Origin: Paenibacillus pectinilyticus
GTDB lineage: Bacteria > Bacillota > Bacilli > Paenibacillales > NBRC-103111
Direction of reading: 5' to 3'
NCBI RefSeq assembly: GCF_001700435.1
Contig: NZ_LYPC01000014.1
Coordinates: forward strand, 496,001 to 560,000
DNA: 64,000 bases
Shown here: positions 51,922 to 61,810 of the stretch, piece by piece
Numbering within the stretch: position 1 is the first letter of the stretch
How the letters are laid out: each line of letters opens with the position of its first letter
Made by a program: the position numbers and the translations under genes
Notes under the pieces: model-generated
Seen by the model: the letters and a program-made list of their open reading frames with translations, nothing else
Databases searched by the model: none
What the model was told of the DNA's origin: nothing

Positions 51922-53361
51922 ATGAATCGTGTAATTATTGTAGATGATGAACCTTGGGCGATAAAGGGAATACGGAATGCTTTTAACTGGCATGAATATG
52001 GGTTTGAAATCGTAGGTCAATTTACAAGTGCCCATAAGGCCATTGCGTTTATATCCGAGGAATCTCCGGATCTCGTCTTTACAGATATTAGAATGCCTGA
52101 TATTTCTGGCCTTGATCTTATGAGGATGACGAAAGACATGGGACTGGATGTTGATTTCGTTGTTGTAAGCGGTTTCGCTGAGTTCGCATATGCGCAGGAA
52201 GCGATCAGATATGGTGCGCTAGATTATTGTCTGAAGCCCTTAGATATGGAGTTGGCAGATCCCTTAATTGAAAAACTGGCTTTGCATTTCTCCAAGAAGC
52301 GAAGCGTTCGGAATAACCTTATTTTAGAGGCGCTTACGGCACCTGATAAAAGTGAATTAAAACGTTTGACGCCATTTTTTGATCGGATATCGGACGATTA
52401 TTATTTACGTGTCGTTATCGTGTATACCGATAGTGAGAAAAAGGAGGGCCAAGCCATTAAGTTTGGCGAAAGGGGGCAAACCTTAGAAGTTGAATTTGGC
52501 TCAAGAAAGACATTGTACATTCTCAAAAGTGATAAGATTTCAGAGTTGGATGTTCAATTGGATGCTGCCCTATTCACAGCATCGAATATAAAATCAATAG
52601 GAATCAGCTCCATTTCTACAAATTACGATCAGATGGCCAAGCTAATTAAGGAATCCGAGCTTGCCGCTTCACACACATTTTTGAACGAAGAAAAAGGGAT
52701 ATTTGAATATGAGCCAAAACTTAATTTGGTTAATCCTTTTATAGATGGTATTGCTTCTAGTATGAAGGAGAATACGTTTGAAGACATGGATGACATCGCC
52801 CAGAGATTGATGTATTTCTTCTCATTTCATCATCTAGGCATGGGAGAAGTCGTTTATTTATGGAATCAAGTGGTCAGCACCTTGGTGGGCACCTATTACG
52901 AAGAGTTGAAGGACATGGAGCTTGATTTCCTCAATTACGCTGAACTGAAAGAACGATTTGAAAACTTTGAGTCCTTATGCAGTTATTTAAATGACATTTT
53001 CAACTACTTAAAACAACGAAACGGCCAGTCTATGTATGAAAGTGATAAGAATGTTTATTTTACCCAGATGGTGAAATACATCGACAATCATTATCAGGAT
53101 GAGTTATATCTGAAAGATTTATCTGTCAAATTTCTGATTAACCAAGTGTACTGCTGCCAACTGTTCAAAAAAGTGTTGGGCAAAACCTTTTCGGAATATG
53201 TAACCGATCTGAGAATCAAAAAAGCTTGTGACCTATTGAAAAAAACGGAGTTATCCATTGAAGAAGTTGCAACAAAAGTAGGATATTCGGATTACTATTA
53301 TTTCAATAAAGTGTTTAAGAAGCAGTGCGGGATAACACCTACGAAATTCAGGAAGAGTTGA
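51922..53361 (+). CDS. YesN-type response regulator with AraC DNA-binding domain
   Basis: 479 residues. ATG at 51922 with GGAGG five bases upstream. The receiver domain (1-120) has Asp-Asp-Glu (DDEP), the phosphorylated Asp in FTDIRMPDISG, and Lys in YCLKPLD. A middle linker of about 230 residues and a C-terminal AraC double helix-turn-helix ending FKKQCGITPTKFRK follow. It pairs with the sensor kinase encoded 14 bases downstream, and most likely activates the importer-GH43 operon ahead of it. Confidence 0.92.
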   Translation: MNRVIIVDDEPWAIKGIRNAFNWHEYGFEIVGQFTSAHKAIAFISEESPDLVFTDIRMPDISGLDLMRMTKDMGLDVDFVVVSGFAEFAYAQEAIRYGALDYCLKPLDMELADPLIEKLALHFSKKRSVRNNLILEALTAPDKSELKRLTPFFDRISDDYYLRVVIVYTDSEKKEGQAIKFGERGQTLEVEFGSRKTLYILKSDKISELDVQLDAALFTASNIKSIGISSISTNYDQMAKLIKESELAASHTFLNEEKGIFEYEPKLNLVNPFIDGIASSMKENTFEDMDDIAQRLMYFFSFHHLGMGEVVYLWNQVVSTLVGTYYEELKDMELDFLNYAELKERFENFESLCSYLNDIFNYLKQRNGQSMYESDKNVYFTQMVKYIDNHYQDELYLKDLSVKFLINQVYCCQLFKKVLGKTFSEYVTDLRIKKACDLLKKTELSIEEVATKVGYSDYYYFNKVFKKQCGITPTKFRKS

Positions 53362-53375
53362 TCGGAGTGGGGACT

Positions 53376-55184
53376 TTGCAAATAAGTAGACTAAAACTTA
53401 AACATCAGATCTTACTCATATTTTTATTTTCGGTTTTCATATTTTCGATTATGGAATTTTATTCGTATTATAGCTTTTATAATTTAACTCAAAAGAGAGC
53501 TGTAAATTATGGAAATACGATCATAGAACAAACCCGCCAAAAGATCGATTCCGTTTTTAACGATATCAAAGTCAGTACCAATATAGCTGTTGATAATAAA
53601 TGGGTACAAGAATTTACCATTGCCGATGATGATTATAAGAGGAGCTTTGATATTGGTACTTATGTCATTGACCTCATTGAAAATATGAGGTTCTTTAATT
53701 CCTATGTGAATGGCATTGTAATTACTGACAATCAAGGAAGAAAAATTTCCAGTTTAGCGACTGCTAATGGGGATATTATGTATTCAAATCCGTATATCCA
53801 TTTTATTAATTCATTTATGAATGAGAATGTGACCACTGGTAAAGGGAAGTTTACAAACCTATTAAAGGATGAAAAAACAGGAAATGAATATTTCTTTTAT
53901 ATAGCACCCATTATTGAGGCGATTGGCGGGGTTCAATTTTCTGAAAAGACAGGCTATTGTTCCGTAAGCGTAAATATGGAAAAGATACAAGAGCTTGTTG
54001 AGAATACAGAATTGACGCCTAATTCGGCTCTGTATATCCTTAACAGCCGAAATGAGGTCATTGCGTCAAATCATACCAAATTACATAGCAATTTATTTAA
54101 AGAAATTCTTGCGATCGATAGTGAAAGTTTAACTAATGGGGTAAAAACCGAAATCAATGGGGAAGATGTCATCGTTCAGGCAAAAGGTTTGAGACAAGCG
54201 GACGAGTGGCGGATCGTAAGTATGATTCCGGTACATGAACTGACAACGGACATGAAGGCGATTAAGAATATTAGCATTATCGCAGGAATTGGAATCATTA
54301 TAAGTATGATGATTTTGGGGTATTTTTTCTTAAACAATCTAACTCGACCTGTCATGGGGCTTGTCGCAGATATGAAAAAAATCGGTAATCGCGACAGGAG
54401 CTTTCGGGTGAAGGTACGTTCAACCAATGAAGTTGGCGTTCTGGCCTATGATATCAATAGGATGATTGATAATATGGAAGAGATGACGAGTCATGTTATC
54501 AGTACCCAGGCCAGATTATATGAGTCGGAATTGAGCAAAAAACAGGCGGAATTTTCTGCCTTACAAAGTCAAATCAACCCGCATTTCCTTTATAATACTT
54601 TAAATTGCATAAGCAGTATTGGACTTGAATATGGCAGCAAGGAAATTGCGCAGATTACGTCAAGTATGTCTAAGATTTTTCGCTATAGTATTGAAAAAAG
54701 CGAGCTCGTCCTCATAAGTGAAGAAATTCAATGTATTAAGGCCTATCTCAATATTATTTCCATTCGATATGAAAACAAGTTCTCTTTGGAAGTTGAGGTT
54801 GATGATAAGCTATTAGGTATGCAAACACCCAAAATGATCTTACAGCCCATTGTGGAGAATTCCGTCTATCATGGTCTTGAAAGTATGGATGTCGGAGGGA
54901 GATTGAAAGTAAGCGGCAATATGGACGAGAATGGAGATATATGTTTTCAAATCGCGGATACGGGGAAAGGGATAGGTCAAGATGAGCTGGAGCGCATGAA
55001 AACGAAACTGCATATGGCCTATTCGGAGAGAGTGAAACACAGTTTAGAAGGGAAAAACATTGGCCTTTCCAATATTAATAATCGGATAAAATTACTATTT
55101 GGTGAGGGTTACGGTGTCGAGATAGAGAGTCAACTTGGTAAAGGAACGACAGTGAGTGTTAAGATTCCAAGTATAGTGGAATAG
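53376..55184 (+). CDS. YesM-type sensor histidine kinase
   Basis: 602 residues; TTG start at 53376 with GGAG eight bases upstream, which avoids overlap with the preceding gene. One membrane segment at about 12-32, an external Cache-type sensor domain, a second membrane segment near 300, a HAMP domain, then the His_kinase region with the phosphorylated His in QINPHFLYNTLN, and the ATP-binding domain with QPIVENSVYHG and DTGKGIG. It should sense oligosaccharides outside the cell and phosphorylate the YesN-type regulator. Confidence 0.92.
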   Translation: MQISRLKLKHQILLIFLFSVFIFSIMEFYSYYSFYNLTQKRAVNYGNTIIEQTRQKIDSVFNDIKVSTNIAVDNKWVQEFTIADDDYKRSFDIGTYVIDLIENMRFFNSYVNGIVITDNQGRKISSLATANGDIMYSNPYIHFINSFMNENVTTGKGKFTNLLKDEKTGNEYFFYIAPIIEAIGGVQFSEKTGYCSVSVNMEKIQELVENTELTPNSALYILNSRNEVIASNHTKLHSNLFKEILAIDSESLTNGVKTEINGEDVIVQAKGLRQADEWRIVSMIPVHELTTDMKAIKNISIIAGIGIIISMMILGYFFLNNLTRPVMGLVADMKKIGNRDRSFRVKVRSTNEVGVLAYDINRMIDNMEEMTSHVISTQARLYESELSKKQAEFSALQSQINPHFLYNTLNCISSIGLEYGSKEIAQITSSMSKIFRYSIEKSELVLISEEIQCIKAYLNIISIRYENKFSLEVEVDDKLLGMQTPKMILQPIVENSVYHGLESMDVGGRLKVSGNMDENGDICFQIADTGKGIGQDELERMKTKLHMAYSERVKHSLEGKNIGLSNINNRIKLLFGEGYGVEIESQLGKGTTVSVKIPSIVE

Positions 55185-55191
55185 TACAAAT

Positions 55192-55218
55192 AGAACCCGC
55201 CAAAGATTGGTGGGTTCT
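55192..55218. terminator. Hairpin between convergent genes
   Basis: AGAACCCGCCA pairs with TGGTGGGTTCT (one G-T pair) around an AGAT-containing loop. The T-run is poor on both strands. It lies between the kinase gene and the end of the minus-strand hydrolase at 55236. Confidence 0.5.
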
Positions 55219-55235
55219 GTCTGCGTAAAAATCAT

Positions 55236-57938
55236 TTAACACGCCCAGATACGTACAGCGGCCTGCGGCATGCAATCGGTCATGCACAGTTCTACGCCAC
55301 CACAATGGTTAATCGTCAAGATAACCGTACAACCTGTTCCCTCAACTTCATAGTGCACGCCCTCTGCCATGTTGACCACGATGTTAAAGGCTTGCTCGGC
55401 TTCACCGGCATAGCGGAATTCTGCCTGATACGCCGTATAGCTTTCATTAAAGGACTGCTGCAGCATCCAAACATTGAAACCAGTGGAGACTTTGCCAAGC
55501 TGGTAATAAGCAGCAAACCAATTAATGACCGGAGCCGACAACCCGCCGAAATGATGCCATCCTGCTCCTCGACCTGTTTGCACGATAAAGTGCTCATAAC
55601 AGTTGTAGGTGGCCTCAGTCTCACGCTTCCATAAGTTTAAAGCGGTATCCGCGATGCGGAACGCAAGATCGGAGTAACCTAAATCGAGCATGGTTTTCCA
55701 GAAAAACCATTGATGCGGCATCCAAACCGCACCGTTCCAATAGCCATCCCCCCGATAATAAGGCGCGCTTTGGTCTACGGTGGTCAGCCCGATTGGCGTC
55801 CATAACCGTTTGTCATCAAACAGCGCGGCAACTAGGCGATCCGCACGCGATTGGGTACAGATGCCGGCTACTAGCGGGTAAAGCCCATCTATCCCCATGT
55901 TGTAATTGGCACCGGAGCTGTGCCGCAATGGACTTACAGGCTCCCCTTGCTTGTTATGCTCGACGTAGCCGTAATAACCGGCTTCTTCATCCCAGGCATG
56001 CTTTTCCAAAGCATGACGCCATCGTTCTATATCCTGTTCGTATTCCCTGATGTCTTCCTGCCAATTCTCCGACATCGCGGCAGCCATTTTCAGGATTTTG
56101 GCAATACGAATGGCTTGGCTCGTTGTTACAATTGGGGCAACGGTTGCTTCTAGCGTTTGCTCATGCACATATTTTTGCGGCGGATAGTCGTCCCAGCCCC
56201 CGGAATTATAGAAGTAATCCCATGTCTTAAGTAATCCGGAGCGCAGGATGCCAGTCGTAGAACCGTTAATTTTCCCCGCTAGGAACAAGTAATATTGACG
56301 TAATCGCGGATAAAAATGATGCAAGAAGGCGAGAGACTGCCCTTGGTTCCACAGCTCAAGAAATACATAATGCTGCACGGGCACCGGGCTGCCATGATGA
56401 ATGAAGGCAGCCTGGTGGTCACCAGGTTCTGTCATATATGCGTTCAAGCAATCGATTGCGCGCCCTGCATCTAGATCAGAGAATCCGAGTGCGATAAACC
56501 CTGAATCCCATGTATAAAGGGAATCCCACCAGCGCCCTGGGGTACTATGGCGAATATACCTGCGTTTGGTGTAGACAGGGAAGACGGTATTGGTTAGCAG
56601 CGTAGCTCGGATAAGCTGCTGGCTAAACGCATAGGTACCACCGGTCGCATAGGAGGGAGGTGGAAGTAACTTCGCACGTTCAGCATGATAAATGGCTTCG
56701 CATTTGTCGTAGTCTAGCGAAGCCGCTGTTAGGGAGGCAAGCACTTCTTCGTACGTCCCCGAGATGACCATGCCATGAAGGATCTTCGATGAAGCGGGTA
56801 CGACATGAATGGGACGCATGAATACGTTCGTAAAGTGACCCTTCCCATTCCCCTGCAAGACGGCATCAACATGATTATGCACCGTATGACGGGCATACCG
56901 ATCGAGTTCGTCGTTTTTGTATTGTCGTATCTCTACATCAGGGTAATTCCACAAAAGACCGTAATGATACGGACTATCTTGATATCGAAGGATCAGGCTG
57001 CCGGGAACAGGTCCTTCCAGTAATTCGGGCTCGATGTGCCAGGGCCGGTCGATAAAGGCAACCTCCTCGCAAACGTCGTGCTCTAGTAGGGTAAAGCCGT
57101 CCAGCACGAAGGGGCCGGAGCCGCTAGCAGATAAGGAGAGCGAGAGATCTCCAGCTGCAAGTGTCCCGATCGGTACACGCACAACCCCCAGGGAGTTGGA
57201 AGCCTCTACATCGAATCGGTATGTCTGATGACCAATTTGAAGCAGGAGCTCACCGCTTTTATCCGTTTGGTAGCGCAGCACAAACACGCCGTTACTCAAA
57301 GACTCTGCGAGGTTAATCTCATAACGCAGCATGTCCCCTTGGTCGGCACCGAAGTTGCATCCGATTGCGGACCCTCCCGTAAAATGCTGACCTCGCATTT
57401 CACCTCGAAGAAAACCGTCATAGACCAAACCATCCGACGGCCGTGGGCGTGCGAAATTCAATTCGCTGTAATCTAACGCATCAACCCACACAGCGCCCTC
57501 GGGCAGCTGGGCAGCTGCAAATATCTGTACATCGCCGTGCCCGAGAAGGCGAGGCGGTTGAAGCGAAGCCATCCAGTGCAGGACCAAATTTTGCGGATGC
57601 TCGGATTGGTTCACCAAGGATACTCGAATCAGACGGCATTGATCGTCGATACGGCTAAAGGAAATGTCGGAATAGACGCGATCTTTCCATTCAAGCTCAT
57701 GACGGTGGGAGAAGAAACTGTAATCCGCCGTTGCCTCCCAAGGATGATAGCCAGATTCCCACAGCACGCTGGGAATATCCATTTTTCTCCTGTAGAAGCC
57801 AGGCATTAAACTAAGATCAAAACGCAAGCCTCGCGCTTGATCGCTGATATGGGAGATACCCATGTATTGTTTGGTATAAGGTCCCCAAGCAGGCAGGCTA
57901 AGATCATGGTCACCCAGGCGTATATCGTTCTCAAGCAT
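55236..57938 (-). CDS. GH63/MGH1-like six-hairpin glycoside hydrolase
   Basis: 900 residues, no signal peptide. The first 400 residues look like a beta-sandwich; from about 430 an (alpha/alpha)6 barrel has the motifs RWWDSLYTWDSGFIALGF, KTWDYFYNSGGWDDYPPQ, GDGYWNGAVWMPHQWFFW and YNCYEHF, which match the GH63/trehalase-like clan with its Asp and Glu acid/base pair in the WDSG and ATYNCYEHF regions. Substrate cannot be read from sequence; alpha-glucosidic or mannosidic linkages are typical for this clan. AAAGGAG lies nine bases before the ATG. It is divergent from an AraC regulator across 145 bases, and that regulator probably controls it. Confidence 0.82.
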   Translation of the reverse strand: MLENDIRLGDHDLSLPAWGPYTKQYMGISHISDQARGLRFDLSLMPGFYRRKMDIPSVLWESGYHPWEATADYSFFSHRHELEWKDRVYSDISFSRIDDQCRLIRVSLVNQSEHPQNLVLHWMASLQPPRLLGHGDVQIFAAAQLPEGAVWVDALDYSELNFARPRPSDGLVYDGFLRGEMRGQHFTGGSAIGCNFGADQGDMLRYEINLAESLSNGVFVLRYQTDKSGELLLQIGHQTYRFDVEASNSLGVVRVPIGTLAAGDLSLSLSASGSGPFVLDGFTLLEHDVCEEVAFIDRPWHIEPELLEGPVPGSLILRYQDSPYHYGLLWNYPDVEIRQYKNDELDRYARHTVHNHVDAVLQGNGKGHFTNVFMRPIHVVPASSKILHGMVISGTYEEVLASLTAASLDYDKCEAIYHAERAKLLPPPSYATGGTYAFSQQLIRATLLTNTVFPVYTKRRYIRHSTPGRWWDSLYTWDSGFIALGFSDLDAGRAIDCLNAYMTEPGDHQAAFIHHGSPVPVQHYVFLELWNQGQSLAFLHHFYPRLRQYYLFLAGKINGSTTGILRSGLLKTWDYFYNSGGWDDYPPQKYVHEQTLEATVAPIVTTSQAIRIAKILKMAAAMSENWQEDIREYEQDIERWRHALEKHAWDEEAGYYGYVEHNKQGEPVSPLRHSSGANYNMGIDGLYPLVAGICTQSRADRLVAALFDDKRLWTPIGLTTVDQSAPYYRGDGYWNGAVWMPHQWFFWKTMLDLGYSDLAFRIADTALNLWKRETEATYNCYEHFIVQTGRGAGWHHFGGLSAPVINWFAAYYQLGKVSTGFNVWMLQQSFNESYTAYQAEFRYAGEAEQAFNIVVNMAEGVHYEVEGTGCTVILTINHCGGVELCMTDCMPQAAVRIWAC

Positions 57939-58083
57939 GGTTTATCGCTCCTTTGAAATGTAATCTCTTCTCTTTATTTTAAAAGAGTACATGCCAAAAT
58001 GCCTCTTGATATAAGCCATAAATATCTTGAAATCGGACATTCATGATATGATAAGACTAACTATGAAGTGCAGGAGGATCCCC

Positions 58084-58977
58084 GTGCCAGTCAATTTGAA
58101 AGCTTACGATAAAGAACATGTGGAGTATGCCGATCCCAATTTTCGGATTAAAATATGGACCCTACATCATCCTAGTCAACCATCCGATCAATATGGGCCC
58201 TGGCACTATCATGAAGAGGTAGAGTTGATCGCGGTGCTGCAAGGTACTCTGACGATGGAAACAACACATCTCAGTTATCATCTGCGGGCTGGTCAAGTAG
58301 TGATGCTGGGCTCTAATGAACTGCACAGATCCCATAAACATGGGCATGACGACCTGCTCTATATCGTGTGTCATGTGGATATGGCAGCATTCATGGATCC
58401 ATCTTTGCTTCCGTATCTCGCTGCATTTACCGGCCGCTCAGCCAATTTAACACAGCTCAATGACACGCTGCGCAAATATCCAGCAAGCATACAGGTTGTT
58501 CACCAACTGATCCATGAAATGCTGCTCGATATGACCACACAACAGCGGGGCTATGAGCTCGCCATTAATGCTAGCTTGAAAAAGCTCATGTACACCTTAA
58601 TTCAAATTGATGATGCCCATATCATAAAACCAATGGATCCACAGCTAGCGGAAAAATTGCGGCCTGCCCTTGTTTATATTGAACAACAATTGGAATTTCA
58701 TTTCCAAATTTCGGATATCAGCAACAAGCTGAACTATAATAGCAGCTATTTTGCCAAGCTGTTCAAGAAAGGAATGGGGATGACGTTTACGTCCTACATC
58801 CAGATGCGCCGAATGAAACGAGCAGAGCAACTCTTGCTAACAGAGGCGTGGTCTGTAACTGAAATTAGCGGCAAAGTAGGGTTTACCAGTCCGGCCCAAT
58901 TTTATCAATTATTCAAAAGGCATTTCGGCTGCTCGCCGAGGCAGTTTGTTGAGAAACGGACCCTCCCATCACCATAA
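58084..58977 (+). CDS. AraC-family regulator, cupin type
   Basis: 297 residues. GTG start at 58084 with AGGAGG six bases upstream; an ATG at 58027 is in frame but lacks a ribosome site. The N-terminal cupin has WHYHEEVELIAVLQG with the usual His and Glu residues; the C-terminal double helix-turn-helix ends FKRHFGCSPRQFVEK. It is divergent from the 900-residue hydrolase and probably regulates it. The gap between the two starts (57939-58083) contains both promoters. Confidence 0.9.
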   Translation: MPVNLKAYDKEHVEYADPNFRIKIWTLHHPSQPSDQYGPWHYHEEVELIAVLQGTLTMETTHLSYHLRAGQVVMLGSNELHRSHKHGHDDLLYIVCHVDMAAFMDPSLLPYLAAFTGRSANLTQLNDTLRKYPASIQVVHQLIHEMLLDMTTQQRGYELAINASLKKLMYTLIQIDDAHIIKPMDPQLAEKLRPALVYIEQQLEFHFQISDISNKLNYNSSYFAKLFKKGMGMTFTSYIQMRRMKRAEQLLLTEAWSVTEISGKVGFTSPAQFYQLFKRHFGCSPRQFVEKRTLPSP

Positions 58978-59162
58978 ATTAGAGGTGTAGTAACGTATCC
59001 ATTCATTCGCCTTCTCGGCTGTCAGGTCAGTAAGGGGTCTATTTCTTTTATTTCATACTTTTGAACTCTAAATTCTGTTTATAGCCAAGAAAATAGTTTG
59101 AAATCTTGATTGACATAAAGTAATGGGATGGACTAATATCTAAGTAAGCGCTTTTATAGTAC

Positions 59163-59176
59163 TGGAAAACGTTTGG
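59163..59176. promoter_or_regulatory. Degenerate LacI-type operator ahead of the LacI gene
   Basis: TGGAAAACGTTTGG shares the GGA-N-AACGTT core of the better palindrome at 60278. It lies 42 bases ahead of the TTG start, a suitable place for weak autoregulation. Confidence 0.35.
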
Positions 59177-59218
59177 GTGTGTTTGGATACCTTGGTTGGA
59201 ATGAAGGAGCTGTGTGAA

Positions 59219-60265
59219 TTGCCTACACTTAAAGATGTTGCAGATTTGGTCGGTGTCTCTATTTCAACAGCCTCGCGTGTTGTGAGAAATGATACAAGCA
59301 GACATATTAATCCGGAGACAAAAGCTAAAGTATGGGAAGCTGTGCGTCAACTGGATTACACTCCGAATGAGTCGGCACGCCACTTAGTAAATAAACAGAA
59401 GGCTGGGAAAAAGCAGACGAAACAAATCGGCTGTATTATTCAAACGGCCCGTATTAATGACGATCATCCTTATTATTCACCTATAATTACCTCGTTTACT
59501 AAAAAAATATTGGAGTCAGGGTATTCTCTGGCATTCATCCATACTTCTGATGAACTTGCCGATGACGCGCTACTGCATAAATGCGTTCACGAGCTTCAAG
59601 TGGATGGAATTATTATTGTAGGTGAAGTAGGATCAGCCATTCTAGATTTTCTACAGAAGACTGAAGATTTGAAATTGATTGGGATCTGTACGAGCGGTAC
59701 AGAAATTACAATGGTAGACTACGACCGCATTCATGCGACGAAATCGGCTGTTGACCATTTAATCGATCAAGGTCATCGATCTATTGGTTTCGTCGGCGGA
59801 CCGGGACATACTGGAGAATTGAGCAGCGAAGAGAGATTTCAGGGGTATAAATTCGCTATGTATGATGCAGGAATCCCCTTAAATAAAGACTGGATCATCG
59901 ACACACGGTGGGAAATTGACCGTAGTTATGAACGTGTGATGGAGCAGTTAAAGCAGACAGATGTTGAACGGCCAACCGCTATTTTCGCGGCCAGTGATCA
60001 ATTGGCGATTCCGGCTATGCGCGCAATAATTGAGAGCAAGTTGCGCATACCAGAGGATATTGCTTTTATTTCAATGGATAACATTGATTTCGCCCAATAT
60101 ACAACGCCGCCGCTTTCCTCGGTTCATGTGCCCAAAGTAGAGATCGGCATGACAGCTGCTGCAACACTGCTGGATATGTTAAAAGGCGAACAGCCGCAAC
60201 TGTCCAAAGTGCTATTGCCACATAAATTAATGGTGAGACAATCGTCTATCTACAAAATAAATTAA
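59219..60265 (+). CDS. LacI-family repressor
   Basis: 348 residues. TTG start at 59219 with AAGGAG nine bases upstream gives the classic N-terminus (PTLKDVADLVGVSISTASRV); a GTG 42 bases earlier would add an untypical extension. Helix-turn-helix at 1-25, hinge helix near 50-58, then a periplasmic-binding-like sugar domain (DQGHRSIGFVGGPGHTGE, AIFAASDQLAIPAM). It probably represses the importer operon at 60419, where a LacI-like palindrome lies in the promoter, and is relieved by an imported sugar. Confidence 0.92.
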   Translation: MPTLKDVADLVGVSISTASRVVRNDTSRHINPETKAKVWEAVRQLDYTPNESARHLVNKQKAGKKQTKQIGCIIQTARINDDHPYYSPIITSFTKKILESGYSLAFIHTSDELADDALLHKCVHELQVDGIIIVGEVGSAILDFLQKTEDLKLIGICTSGTEITMVDYDRIHATKSAVDHLIDQGHRSIGFVGGPGHTGELSSEERFQGYKFAMYDAGIPLNKDWIIDTRWEIDRSYERVMEQLKQTDVERPTAIFAASDQLAIPAMRAIIESKLRIPEDIAFISMDNIDFAQYTTPPLSSVHVPKVEIGMTAAATLLDMLKGEQPQLSKVLLPHKLMVRQSSIYKIN

Positions 60266-60277
60266 TTTTTTTTAAAA

Positions 60278-60299
60278 TGTTGGATAACGTTGTCCGACA
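60278..60299. promoter_or_regulatory. LacI-type operator ahead of the third importer
   Basis: TGTTGGATAACGTTGTCCGACA is a 22-bp inverted repeat with 18 of 22 symmetric positions, centred on the AACGTT typical of LacI-family sites. It lies between the LacI gene and the binding-protein gene at 60419. Confidence 0.7.
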
Positions 60300-60418
60300 T
60301 TTGGTGCCAAATTTAAACTCTTTGAAGGGGGTGAGTCTTTCCTTACCGGCCGTACTAATTCGACATCGTTATATTACTTTCAAGTTCTTTCACAAATAAT
60401 GAAAAGGGTGATCGGAAA

Positions 60419-61732
60419 ATGGTGAAAATGTCTAAAAAAGTGGCTATCTTATCAATGCTTGCGTCTACAATGGTTGTAGTAAGTGCATGTGGAGGTTCTG
60501 GTTCATCCACCTCGACCTCATCGACAATGCCATCAGGTGATGCGAAAGCTGCTACTGCTTCTACAAAAGAGAAAGTAACAATCACTTATGGCGGTTGGGG
60601 ACTTGATACGATGACAGATGTCATTAAAGATTTCAATGCAACCCACCCGAATATTGAAGTCAAAGCTGAGAATACACCATACAAGCAATATTTCACCAAA
60701 TTAGAAACGGCTGCGCAAGGCGGGACAATGCCTGATGTGCTTTGGATGAACGGTCCAAACTTTATTAAATATGCTGACAATGGCATGCTAAAAGATTTGT
60801 CTGATAATATCAAAAAGGATCAACTAGATCTGAAAAATTATCCTTCATCGCTCGTTTCTCTGTACAGCCTAAATGGTAAATATTACGGGATTCCCAAAGA
60901 TTACGACACCATTGGATTATGGTATAACAAGAAACTATTTGATGCCAAAGGTGTTCCTTACCCTGATGCTACTTGGGATTGGAACAAATTGACGGAAGCG
61001 GCTAAAAAATTAACGGATCCTGCTAAAGGGATTTATGGTTTCGCTGCGCCCTTGATGAACCAAGAGGATTTTTACAATACCATTCTTCAAGCCGGCGGCA
61101 ATATTATCTCTGACGACCATAAGAAGTCAGGTTACGATCAACCTGAGGCTATCGAAGGTTTGAAATTTTTAACGGATCTGATTCAAGTCCATAAAGTATC
61201 GCCAACACTGGCTCAAATGACAGAAACGGCTCCTTCGGATATGTTTACTTCCGGTAAGCTGGCGATGTACTTCGACGGTTCATGGGCAGCTTTCACTATT
61301 AATCAGAATGCTGATATGAAAAATTATGCCGATGTAGCGCCACTTCCTAAAGGGAAGAAACAAGGTGTCGTCATTCACGGACTTGGTAATGTGATCTCTT
61401 CAAAAACGAAGCATCCCCAAGAAGCATGGGAGTTTGTGAAATTTTTAGGCTCCAAACAAGCTGCAGAAATTGCTGCCAAACAAGGGGGGGCTATTCCAGC
61501 GTTTAAAGGGAGCGAATCTGCTTGGTTAGCTGCATTCCCGCAATATCATGCTCAAGCTTTTATCGACATGGCATCATATGCAACACCATATCCGGTGTCC
61601 AAGAATACATCCGTATGGAATACGTATGAAACCGATATCTTGAAAAATGCTTGGACAGGTGATAAACCGGTAGCTGATGCTGCCAAAGAGCTCGGAGCCA
61701 AAATGAATCAAGCGTTAGCTGCAGAGAAGTAA
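60419..61732 (+). CDS. Lipoprotein sugar-binding protein (third importer)
   Basis: 437 residues. Signal peptide with lipobox VVSAC, lipid-modified Cys24, a Ser/Thr-rich linker, then a MalE/UgpB-like binding domain (KVTITYGGWG, TPYKQYFTKLETAAQGG, DVLWMNG). AAGGG lies ten bases ahead of the ATG. It forms an operon with two MalF/MalG-type permeases and a Gfo/Idh/MocA dehydrogenase. The LacI regulator encoded upstream has a palindrome in its promoter region. Confidence 0.92.
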   Translation: MVKMSKKVAILSMLASTMVVVSACGGSGSSTSTSSTMPSGDAKAATASTKEKVTITYGGWGLDTMTDVIKDFNATHPNIEVKAENTPYKQYFTKLETAAQGGTMPDVLWMNGPNFIKYADNGMLKDLSDNIKKDQLDLKNYPSSLVSLYSLNGKYYGIPKDYDTIGLWYNKKLFDAKGVPYPDATWDWNKLTEAAKKLTDPAKGIYGFAAPLMNQEDFYNTILQAGGNIISDDHKKSGYDQPEAIEGLKFLTDLIQVHKVSPTLAQMTETAPSDMFTSGKLAMYFDGSWAAFTINQNADMKNYADVAPLPKGKKQGVVIHGLGNVISSKTKHPQEAWEFVKFLGSKQAAEIAAKQGGAIPAFKGSESAWLAAFPQYHAQAFIDMASYATPYPVSKNTSVWNTYETDILKNAWTGDKPVADAAKELGAKMNQALAAEK

Positions 61733-61743
61733 GTCTTGGGAGT

Positions 61744-61784
61744 AGAGATTCGCGAAACAAAAACGAGCGAATCTCTCTCTTTTA
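61744..61784 (+). terminator. Internal attenuating terminator between binding-protein and permease genes
   Basis: AGAGATTCGC (61744-61753) pairs with GCGAATCTCT (61767-61776) and is followed by CTCTTTTAATT. Such hairpins allow more binding protein than permease to be made from one promoter. Confidence 0.7.
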
Positions 61785-61810
61785 ATTCACTCATTGGAGC
61801 GTGAGTACTC

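Noticed and set aside
59150..59165. cre-like AGTAAGCGCTTTTA ahead of the LacI gene
   Set aside because: Two key positions of the consensus fail, unlike the site at 23288.
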